Shown: piece after piece, positions 45,099 through 52,739 of the stretch | Position numbering within the stretch: the first letter of the stretch is position 1 | Layout: each line of letters starts with the position of its first letter | Assembly (NCBI RefSeq): GCF_000369045.1 | Contig: NZ_KB849797.1 | Location: forward strand, 266,844-330,843 | Length of the DNA stretch: 64,000 bases | Reading direction: 5' to 3' | Origin: Acinetobacter pittii ATCC 19004 = CIP 70.29 | GTDB taxonomy: Bacteria > Pseudomonadota > Gammaproteobacteria > Pseudomonadales > Moraxellaceae | Made by a program: the position numbers and the translations under genes | Notes under the pieces: model-generated | Databases searched by the model: none | The model's input: only the letters and a program-made list of their open reading frames with translations | What the model was told of the DNA's origin: nothing

Positions 45099-46718
45099 AT
45101 GATTCCGCACGTTTCACGTTTACTCGAACTTTGGCGTATTGCAGCGCACTATAGACTCGATACGTTGTTCCCTGCGGATGAATTACCAGTTAAAGCTCAG
45201 CATGCATTAAATATTATTAAAATGCATCCAGCTGCATGGTCGAGTCGTGAACGTAAAAATCCTTTAAAGCTTAAAGAAGCTTTAGAAGATATGGGACCAC
45301 TTGCAATCAAGCTTGGTCAATTACTGTCTACTCGCCGTGACCTAATTCCACCTGAGGTACTCGCTCAACTAGTTTTACTTCAAGATCAAGTAAAACCTTT
45401 TGATAGCAATGTTGCCAAACAACGTATTCAAGATTCTTTAAAAGCAGACGTAAATACTCTATTTGCCCGCTTTGATGACCAACCATTAGCTGCTGCTTCA
45501 ATTGCACAAGTACATACAGCGGCACTGCATGATGGCCGTGAAGTTGTTGTTAAAGTTACTCGTCCGGACATTCGTAGCCAGATTTTACAAGACTTTGAAA
45601 TTTTAGCTTGGCTAGGCAACACCTTAGAAAGTCGCCTAGAAGCTGCTCGTGCGTTGCATCTCACCGAAATTATTCAAGACTACCGCCAGATCATTTTAAA
45701 TGAACTGGACTTGAGTATTGAGGCAGATAACACCCGTCGTATGCGCCATTACTTCACTGGTTCAACCATGATGTATGTACCAGAAGTCTACATGGACACC
45801 AAAGATGTCATGGTGGCTGAGCGTATTACTGGTGTCCCTATTTCAGATACGGCAACCTTTGACCGTCTAGGCATGGACCGTGCACAACTTGCAGAAAAAG
45901 GATTAACCATTTTCTTTACGCAAGTATTCCGCGATAACTTTTTCCATGCCGACATGCATCCCGGTAATGTCTTTGTAGAAACCATTAATCCAAGCAATCC
46001 ACGCTTTATCGCACTGGACTGTGCGATTATGGGAGAGCTATCTAAACACGACCAGATGACAGTTGCCCGTATGTTGCTTGCTGTCATGAACAGCAACTTT
46101 ATGCAGCTCATTCAAATTGTGCACCAAGCTGGCTGGATTCCACCGGGTACAGACCAAGATGCTTTAGCACGTGAGATGCGCCGCACTGTTGGGCCAATGG
46201 TATCTAAACCAATGGACCAGCTTGATTTTGCGGGTATCTTAATTCAAGTGATGGATATTGCTCGACGCTTCCATCTTGAGATTCCGCCACAGCTCATGCT
46301 GCTACTCAAAACTTTAGTGCATGTAGAAGGCCTAGGGACTGACCTTTACCCGCAGCTCGACATCTGGAAATTGGCAAAACCAATTTTGACGGAATGGGTC
46401 AAATCCAACATGAATCCAGTCAAAAATGTAAAAGAACTCGGCCAGCAATTACCTGACCTGCTTTTAGGCGCTCAAGATTTCCCAAGCTTAATTATTGATA
46501 GCTTAAATGGTTTAAAAAATCAGTCGGCTTGGCAAGACCGCCAGTTACGCGAAATTCAGCAACTTCGTTTGCAAATGGAACATCAGCAACGCCGTAGCTG
46601 GATGTTCGGCAGTACTATGCTGATTTTACTGACTATTGCAATTATTAGCCCTTGGTTTGTTTCGATTATTCTAATTGTGCTGAGTAGCTTATTAGCGCTT
46701 TGGCGTATATTGAAATAA
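45099..46718 (+). CDS. ubiB: Ubiquinone biosynthesis kinase-like protein UbiB
   Basis: A 539-residue atypical kinase-like (ABC1/ADCK) protein needed for ubiquinone synthesis. Family hallmarks are the KxGQ motif region (AIKLGQLLSTRRDLIP), the alanine-rich loop AAASIAQVHTA replacing the glycine loop of kinases, VVVKVTRPD with the lysine, and FFHADMHPGNVF with the catalytic aspartate. One or two C-terminal membrane helices (STMLILLTIAIISPWFVSII) anchor it. The ubiEJB operon ends in a perfect terminator just after this gene. Confidence 0.96.
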   Translation: MIPHVSRLLELWRIAAHYRLDTLFPADELPVKAQHALNIIKMHPAAWSSRERKNPLKLKEALEDMGPLAIKLGQLLSTRRDLIPPEVLAQLVLLQDQVKPFDSNVAKQRIQDSLKADVNTLFARFDDQPLAAASIAQVHTAALHDGREVVVKVTRPDIRSQILQDFEILAWLGNTLESRLEAARALHLTEIIQDYRQIILNELDLSIEADNTRRMRHYFTGSTMMYVPEVYMDTKDVMVAERITGVPISDTATFDRLGMDRAQLAEKGLTIFFTQVFRDNFFHADMHPGNVFVETINPSNPRFIALDCAIMGELSKHDQMTVARMLLAVMNSNFMQLIQIVHQAGWIPPGTDQDALAREMRRTVGPMVSKPMDQLDFAGILIQVMDIARRFHLEIPPQLMLLLKTLVHVEGLGTDLYPQLDIWKLAKPILTEWVKSNMNPVKNVKELGQQLPDLLLGAQDFPSLIIDSLNGLKNQSAWQDRQLREIQQLRLQMEHQQRRSWMFGSTMLILLTIAIISPWFVSIILIVLSSLLALWRILK

Positions 46719-46722
46719 GTTC

Positions 46723-46755
46723 AAAATCCCTTGCCAGTGCAAGGGATTTTTTTTA
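46723..46755 (+). terminator. Terminator of the ubiEJB operon
   Basis: AAAATCCCTTGC (46723-46734) and GCAAGGGATTTT (46739-46750) form a perfect 12-bp stem around CAGT and are followed by more T residues. Confidence 0.95.
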
Positions 46756-46843
46756 TGGAAAAAATTTAATTTTCAAAAAATTTATAGATCAGCTATTCGT
46801 TCATTGCTAAATTGAAGCTATAAATGCTTCAAAAGAACAAACA

Positions 46844-48157
46844 ATGAAAACACCTCATTTTGCCATTATCGGTGCAGGTACAGCAGGTTTAGCCACTGCT
46901 ATTTTGCTTGCCCGCCAAGGCAATAACGTTACTATTTTTGAACAAGTTGATGAGTTATCTCCGGTAGGTGCCGGTTTATTACTACAACCTGCGGGCTTAG
47001 CTGTATTTGAACACTTAGGTGTGCTCGAAAAAGCCTTAACATTAGGCGCAAGAGTAACAGGCCTAGAAGGACAACTTCCAGACAAGCGCCTTTTAGTTAA
47101 TAGTCATTATCACGAAGCATCAGCAAACCTCTATGGTCTAGGTATACACCGAGCCACTTTGTGTCATGTACTCACTCAAAAGCTTAGCGAGTATTCAAGC
47201 CAGATCACTTGGCATATGAACCATTCTGTTGAAAGTTTTGAAGAACATAACAATGAAGTTCAGCTATTCGGCAGTCATCAAAACCAAAAGTTTGATGCTT
47301 GCTTTGATAGCCTACTCATTGCCAACGGTGCACGTAGCCAGTTACGCCCTCAAGCATGGGTAAAGGTTGACAAAGCTTATCCTTGGGGTGCGGCATGGAG
47401 TATCGTACCTGAGTGCCAAGTTCTCGATTCTGAAATTCTGCATCAATTTTATGATCGCTCGAAAATTATGATGGGAATTCTTCCTACAGGAGCGATTCCA
47501 ACTGAACCTCAACAGCGCCTTTCAAGTGTTTTTTGGAGTTTACCTACACCACAACTACAAAGCTTTTTACAAGATGAGCAGGCTAAACAAGCTTGGTTAA
47601 AGCAAGTCTCAGAACGTTGGCCCAAAGTTGCAGAATGGCTGAAAGAAATTTTGTATAACAGTCAAACTCAGCCTAAATGGCTATCTGCAAACTACCGCGA
47701 TGTCGTCCTGACTCAATTTGGTCAGGGTCGAGTTGGGGTGATTGGCGATGCCGCTCATGCAATGAGTCCACAGTTAGGTCAAGGTGCAAATATGGCATTA
47801 TTGGATGCTTGGGCTTTCTCTCAATCATTGCAACATGCTCAAAAAAACCAGAATATTGATTGGTCCCTGCTCTGGCAGCACTACCACCAGCTTCGCCGCT
47901 CATCCACCCAGTATTATCAATTCCTTAGTCGCTTATTAACACCACTTTATCAGTCTGATCATTGGTGGGCTGGAGGTTTAAGAGATTTAGTTTTTCCGTG
48001 GATGTATCAAATCCCTTATTTTCGAAAAGAAATGGCAATTACAATTTCAGGCTTAAAAACAGGGCCATTCCAACAACTTGATTATGATCAAGTCGCTCAA
48101 TTGCCTAAAGAAAACAGTGCATTTCATTTAGAAAGCCAATCTTTGTCTGACTATTAA
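46844..48157 (+). CDS. FAD-dependent aromatic monooxygenase-type protein
   Basis: A 437-residue class A flavoprotein hydroxylase. The N-terminal GAGTAGLATAILLARQG is the FAD dinucleotide fold, and the second FAD motif is VGVIGDAAHAMSPQLGQGAN near residue 300. The general fold is that of salicylate or UbiH-like hydroxylases; the substrate cannot be deduced. Its position after the ubi operon is separated by a strong terminator, so a role in ubiquinone synthesis is not implied. It may share a transcript with the VOC-family gene 26 nt downstream. Confidence 0.87.
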   Translation: MKTPHFAIIGAGTAGLATAILLARQGNNVTIFEQVDELSPVGAGLLLQPAGLAVFEHLGVLEKALTLGARVTGLEGQLPDKRLLVNSHYHEASANLYGLGIHRATLCHVLTQKLSEYSSQITWHMNHSVESFEEHNNEVQLFGSHQNQKFDACFDSLLIANGARSQLRPQAWVKVDKAYPWGAAWSIVPECQVLDSEILHQFYDRSKIMMGILPTGAIPTEPQQRLSSVFWSLPTPQLQSFLQDEQAKQAWLKQVSERWPKVAEWLKEILYNSQTQPKWLSANYRDVVLTQFGQGRVGVIGDAAHAMSPQLGQGANMALLDAWAFSQSLQHAQKNQNIDWSLLWQHYHQLRRSSTQYYQFLSRLLTPLYQSDHWWAGGLRDLVFPWMYQIPYFRKEMAITISGLKTGPFQQLDYDQVAQLPKENSAFHLESQSLSDY

Positions 48158-48183
48158 TCCCACCAAATAATAGTGATTAACAC

Positions 48184-48570
48184 ATGAAAATCAGCCATCT
48201 TGATCATCTTGTTTTAACCGTCTCAAATATTGAAACTACCTGTCATTTCTATCAAACCATATTGGGGTTTGAAGTCATCACGTTTAAAGGTAATAGAAAA
48301 GCTCTAAAGTTTGGAAATCAAAAAATAAATTTACACCAGCAAGGCAACGAGTTTGAACCGAAGGCATTACAGCCGACTCCCGGATCTGCCGACTTGTGTT
48401 TTATTTCAGACACTCCCATTTCAGAAGTGGTTGCACACCTTAATCAATTAAATATTCAAATTGAAGAAGGTCCGATTGAGCGTACTGGTGCAATGCATCC
48501 TATTCTTTCAGTTTATATTCGTGATCCAGATCAAAATTTGATTGAGATTTCAAATATCCTCACGCCTTAG
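48184..48570 (+). CDS. VOC-superfamily (glyoxalase-like) protein
   Basis: A 128-residue protein of the vicinal oxygen chelate fold. The two beta-alpha-beta-beta-beta modules are visible: [19 protein letters not shown] at the start with the first metal-ligand histidine, [11 protein letters not shown] in the middle, and [15 protein letters not shown] at the end with the conserved glutamate. Related proteins include putative dioxygenases and antibiotic-resistance dimers; activity is unknown. Probably cotranscribed with the monooxygenase gene. The 174 nt to hisIE show no further gene. Confidence 0.85.
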   Translation: MKISHLDHLVLTVSNIETTCHFYQTILGFEVITFKGNRKALKFGNQKINLHQQGNEFEPKALQPTPGSADLCFISDTPISEVVAHLNQLNIQIEEGPIERTGAMHPILSVYIRDPDQNLIEISNILTP

Positions 48571-48744
48571 TCATTTGAATAAGATACAGATTGGTAAGTG
48601 TTACAAGCTATTCATTACGCTAGCAAAGACAAAAAGGATAAAGAATTTTTCCGCAAAGCGACGTTGATGCCGTACACTATACGAGCTATTTTTTAGCATC
48701 AGATTGAAATCAATTTATAGTTCATATTTCTTTGGTGATTCCTC

Positions 48745-49518
48745 ATGAATAACACGCAATGGCTCGATGAAGTAAAATTTAACGAACAAGGTCTTATCCC
48801 TGCCATTGCTCAACATCATCAAACCGGACGTATTTTGATGGTGGCGTGGATGAACCGTGAATCACTTGCGCTCACAGCAGAAAAAAATCAGGCTGTTTAT
48901 TTCTCTCGCTCTCGCCAAAAACTTTGGCATAAGGGTGAAGAATCAGGCCATTTCCAAACGGTTTATGAAATTCGTCTGGACTGCGATGGTGATGTAATCG
49001 TATTACAAGTTGAGCAACACGGCGGTATTGCATGCCATACAGGTCGTGAGTCTTGTTTCTACCGTAAACTTACCCCACAGGGCTGGGAAATTGTCGATGC
49101 ACAATTAAAAGACCCTACTGCAATTTATGGCGATAAAGCCAAAACTGAAAGCCACGATCATGCTCACACCACTGAACAAGTGGATGTACTTGCTCACTTA
49201 GGGCAATTGATGCAAGAGCGTAAGCAAGCTGAAGCGGATACGTCATATGTTGCAAGCCTTTATAAAAAAGGTATCAATAAAATCTTGGAAAAAGTCGGTG
49301 AAGAAAGCGTAGAAACTATTATTGCTGCGAAAGACTACGCTGCTCAAAATACAGAAAGTAATTTAAATGACTTGATTTATGAAACTGCCGATTTGTGGTT
49401 CCATAGCATTGTCATGTTGGGTTATTTCGATCTTAATCCACAACTTATTATTGACGAATTAGCTCGTCGTCAGGGTTTATCTGGTTTAGTTGAAAAAGCT
49501 AACCGCAACAAGGTTTAA
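48745..49518 (+). CDS. hisIE: Bifunctional phosphoribosyl-AMP cyclohydrolase/phosphoribosyl-ATP pyrophosphatase
   Basis: A 257-residue fusion of the second and third steps of histidine synthesis. The HisI half (residues 1-125) has [10 protein letters not shown], the [14 protein letters not shown] segment and the metal-binding [11 protein letters not shown] with [14 protein letters not shown]. The HisE half (about 145-240) shows [20 protein letters not shown] and [18 protein letters not shown] 10-nt gap separates it from the helicase gene, which starts with GTG, so these unrelated genes may share a transcript. Confidence 0.94.
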   Translation: MNNTQWLDEVKFNEQGLIPAIAQHHQTGRILMVAWMNRESLALTAEKNQAVYFSRSRQKLWHKGEESGHFQTVYEIRLDCDGDVIVLQVEQHGGIACHTGRESCFYRKLTPQGWEIVDAQLKDPTAIYGDKAKTESHDHAHTTEQVDVLAHLGQLMQERKQAEADTSYVASLYKKGINKILEKVGEESVETIIAAKDYAAQNTESNLNDLIYETADLWFHSIVMLGYFDLNPQLIIDELARRQGLSGLVEKANRNKV

Positions 49519-49527
49519 AATCACTCA

Positions 49528-51030
49528 GTGTCGAATATCGAAAAACCTAAAGCCACCTATGAGCAAGCAATTGCCATAGATAACGCACGTCTTGGGCAAT
49601 CATTTAAAGTGATTGCCTATGCGGGTACAGGTAAAACTACTACCTTACAAATGATTAGTGATGCCATGCCTGAACGGCGCGGTATGTATTTGGCTTTTAA
49701 CAAAGCAATTGCAGGCGAAGCACAAAACAAATTTCATCGTAATGTAGATTGTCGTACTTTTCACTCCCTCGCTTTTCGCAGTGTGCCACGAGGTGTGACT
49801 GATAAATTACGCTTACCTCGCTTAAGCCCAAGTTTTATTGCAAAAGAATATCGACTACAACCTATAACTTTGCGACGCATGATGGGTGGACGTTATGAAA
49901 AATACGTCTTAATGCCAAGTCGCCTCGCAAGTCTTGTCGCCAATGCTGTCAGCTATTTTTGCTCGACCAGCTCGCAATACCCTGCTCCTCGACATATTCA
50001 GGCACCCAACTGGTTACATCCAGACGATATTACCGAGCTACAAACTCATCTTTACTCTGCTGTTGAACGCCGCTGGTTAGAGTCGATCGACCCAAATCAT
50101 CAAGCAGGAATTGGTCACGATATTTACCTCAAACTTTGGGCATTGTCTGAACCGAACATTCCAGCCGATTATGTACTATTTGATGAAGCACAAGATGCCG
50201 ATCCTTTAATGTTGGGCATTTTGCTTCGTCAAAAAAATACTCAGGTTATCTATGTTGGCGATGCACATCAGCAAATCTACGCGTGGCGTGGTGCAATTAA
50301 TGCCATGCAGCAATTACCATTGCCAGAGTCTCGCCTCACCACTTCTTTTCGTTTTGGTGAAACGATTGCCGATGTTGCCAATGCATTGTTGGGCGGCTTA
50401 AATGAAACTGTTCCTCTGCTTGGTAATCCAAACCAGAAATCAAGTGTTGTAAATAAACCACACACTAAAATGCGTGATGCGATTTTGTGCCGTACCAATG
50501 CTCGTGCAATGGAACTTTTATTAGCTGGTTTAGTTCACGGCGATAAAGTGAGTTTGCAGGCTGACCATCAAAAACTAAACCGTTTTGTAGATGCCGCAAG
50601 CCTCTTAAAGCAAGGAAAACGGGTTACTGATGTACCTGAATTAGCATGGTTCAACTCATGGCATGATGTCCATGAATACTGTGAAACCAATGAAGGCAGT
50701 GATATTAAACCATTGGTTAAATTGGTGGATGATCACGGCACTGACCCACTAAAAAAAGCGCTTGCAAAGATTACACCACTTGAGCAAGCTGACTATGTCA
50801 TCTCTACAGCCCATAAAGCGAAAGGCTTAGAATGGAACCGTGTTCATATTGAAGATGACTATCAATTTAAAATTAATGGGTTAGAATACAAGATTACTGA
50901 TGAAGAGTTAAGACTACTGTACGTTGCCTGTACTCGTGCTAAAGTAAGTCTAAATATCCATCATCTTTATGATCTGATACAACAATTAAAACTAAGGGCG
51001 CCTTTAAGTCTTCGTCAGTCGGTTGGTTGA
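49528..51030 (+). CDS. UvrD/Rep-type superfamily 1 helicase, compact
   Basis: A 500-residue SF1A helicase starting at GTG. Walker A AYAGTGKTT is at residues 30-38, DEAQD at 219-223, motif III GDAHQQIYAWRG at 244-255, then STAHKAKGLEWNRV and LLYVACTRAK toward the C-terminus. It lacks the nuclease domain and the long insertions of UvrD (about 720 residues), and resembles FBH1-like or Gabija GajB-sized helicases. The following ATPase gene begins at its last codons, indicating coupling. The pairing suggests DNA-processing or defence work, but no nuclease is present. Confidence 0.85.
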   Translation: MSNIEKPKATYEQAIAIDNARLGQSFKVIAYAGTGKTTTLQMISDAMPERRGMYLAFNKAIAGEAQNKFHRNVDCRTFHSLAFRSVPRGVTDKLRLPRLSPSFIAKEYRLQPITLRRMMGGRYEKYVLMPSRLASLVANAVSYFCSTSSQYPAPRHIQAPNWLHPDDITELQTHLYSAVERRWLESIDPNHQAGIGHDIYLKLWALSEPNIPADYVLFDEAQDADPLMLGILLRQKNTQVIYVGDAHQQIYAWRGAINAMQQLPLPESRLTTSFRFGETIADVANALLGGLNETVPLLGNPNQKSSVVNKPHTKMRDAILCRTNARAMELLLAGLVHGDKVSLQADHQKLNRFVDAASLLKQGKRVTDVPELAWFNSWHDVHEYCETNEGSDIKPLVKLVDDHGTDPLKKALAKITPLEQADYVISTAHKAKGLEWNRVHIEDDYQFKINGLEYKITDEELRLLYVACTRAKVSLNIHHLYDLIQQLKLRAPLSLRQSVG

Positions 51031-51053
51031 AGCGCTCATATTTAGGTGAGCCT

Positions 51054-52445
51054 ATGAAACTTGAATCTGTCCAATTTAAACATATTGCTCTGTTTCACGA
51101 CCTTAAAATACACTTTCACTATGAAAAACAGCCAATCACCTTAATTTTAGGTGAACAGGCAACTGGTAAAAGTATGTTACTCAAACATACTTATCATGCT
51201 TTAACTTGGCTCCCTGCTCGCCTTAAAGATTTGCGTAGTCCCGGTATTGTCATGCCTGATCAAGACATTACTCAGTCGCGTCTACAATCAAAAATTGAAG
51301 TGACTATTCAAATTCCTTCAGAAATTGGTCACCTGCCAGAAAGTACCTCTGCTCAGCAGGTAGACTCTTCACTATGTAGCTGGAAACTTTTTAAAACCCT
51401 AAATGCAAGTGGGATTGGAGTGAGCCAAGTTGAAACTCAGCAACTTGACCAAACCATGGCTCTTTATCAACAAGTCATAAAAAAAGATCCATTACAGGGG
51501 CTTCCCTTAATCGCTTACTACCCAGCCGAGCGATTTGTGAATGATATTAATCTACTTAATAAAAATTTACCCGGCATTACTCAAGCCATTTCAGCCTATG
51601 ACATTAGCCCACTACCGTTTACAACTTTTACACGCTTTTTTGAATGGCTACGAGAAATCAGTGATATCGAAAATGCTCAAGCTGCATATCTAGTACAACG
51701 GATTAGATCGAAACAATCAGATCAGCAAGATCAAACAGAATTATTAAATGAGCTTCAAAAAGAGTTATCAGTGCAACCTAAACAGCTTACTTCACCCAAT
51801 CTCTACGCCCTCAAGAATGCATTAAATATAGTTCTGCCTGAGCTTAAAGATATCTATTTACAATATCAGCCTCGGTTGCAACTTATGGTTGATTATGAAG
51901 GTCAAACCTTACCTTTTCAGCAACTTTCAAATACAACAAAAACTTGGATTGCTTTAGTAGGCGATATAGCCCGCCGACTCTGTTTACTCAATCCTTTGAG
52001 CTTAAACTCTTGTCTTGAGGGAGATGGCGTTTTACTCATTGACCAGATTGATGCACAGCTCGACTCAACGCATTGCTCCGAAATCTTAAATCGGCTTCAT
52101 CAAGCTTTCCCACGCCTACAAATTATTGCAACAGGAAGTCGTGAAGAGCTACTTGAACATGCCTCGACCTATCAATGTCTAAAATTAGAGTCTGGTAAAA
52201 TTAGCCATCTTGACCTAAATACGACCAAGCAACAGCTTGAACATATCTATACCTTACTTCAAAGAAGCGAACCTTTAACACCATCTATAGAAGCACAGCC
52301 TCTGAGTTTAATAGATCCGACGCCAACACCAGCACAGATTGAGGTTTTATTTCAGCAGATTCAGGGTTTAACTGAACAACAAAAAAATGAATTATTAAGG
52401 ATGATTCATGCGGGAGACGCACCGGAAGAAAGCCCTTCGGTTTGA
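51054..52445 (+). CDS. ABC/PtuA-like ATPase with altered Walker B
   Basis: The ATG at 51054 has an AGGTGA Shine-Dalgarno; a TTG at 51027 would overlap the helicase gene. The 463-residue protein is a RecF/PtuA-type AAA ATPase: Walker A GEQATGKS at 33-40, IAYYPAERFV near 153-162, the signature region LSNTTKTWIALVGDIARRL at 291-309 and VLLIDQID at 326-333. In the usual family pattern this reads DEID, so the catalytic glutamate is glutamine here (Q331). The H-loop expected in the T-x-H-S-P region reads TGSREELL. No TOPRIM or HNH nuclease domain follows; the C-terminal tail is low in motifs. Confidence 0.72.
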   Translation: MKLESVQFKHIALFHDLKIHFHYEKQPITLILGEQATGKSMLLKHTYHALTWLPARLKDLRSPGIVMPDQDITQSRLQSKIEVTIQIPSEIGHLPESTSAQQVDSSLCSWKLFKTLNASGIGVSQVETQQLDQTMALYQQVIKKDPLQGLPLIAYYPAERFVNDINLLNKNLPGITQAISAYDISPLPFTTFTRFFEWLREISDIENAQAAYLVQRIRSKQSDQQDQTELLNELQKELSVQPKQLTSPNLYALKNALNIVLPELKDIYLQYQPRLQLMVDYEGQTLPFQQLSNTTKTWIALVGDIARRLCLLNPLSLNSCLEGDGVLLIDQIDAQLDSTHCSEILNRLHQAFPRLQIIATGSREELLEHASTYQCLKLESGKISHLDLNTTKQQLEHIYTLLQRSEPLTPSIEAQPLSLIDPTPTPAQIEVLFQQIQGLTEQQKNELLRMIHAGDAPEESPSV

Positions 52446-52739
52446 GTTTTATAATCAAAAAAATACACTCACAAAATATATGGTGGAGTACGGTTTTTTA
52501 GGCACTAAAATAACTAGATGTTGTTACTACATGTAATAACATCAGATTTTCAATGCTTTTTTAGTGTACAATAAATTTCATTTTGCGTTTTTATTCTTCA
52601 AGTTGCGCAATACAACTTGTTTCTCGCTTTATTTTCTAATTTGGTTGGGTTTTCGGAATAATAAGCTTTGGAACTCTCTTTGAATTCCTATCTATTCTGA
52701 AATTAAAATTTCACCTTTAGGTTTCGACCTAAATCACAT
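52446..52739 (+). promoter_or_regulatory. Intergenic region upstream of the mrp operon
   Basis: This AT-rich 294-nt gap carries no gene. The only structure I can support is a small hairpin, TTAGGT TTCG ACCTAA, at 52717-52732, ending 7 nt before the mrpA ATG where a Shine-Dalgarno would be expected. The UUCG loop is unusually stable and could limit translation. No convincing promoter stood out. Confidence 0.4.

Noticed and set aside
48571..48744. A possible small gene or gene remnant between the VOC gene and hisIE
   Set aside because: No frame longer than a few dozen codons with a ribosome site was found; the DNA looks like ordinary leader sequence.
49528..52445. Calling the helicase/ATPase pair a Gabija system
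   Set aside because: The ATPase has no TOPRIM nuclease domain, the gene order is reversed and Walker B is altered, so the sequence does not support that name.
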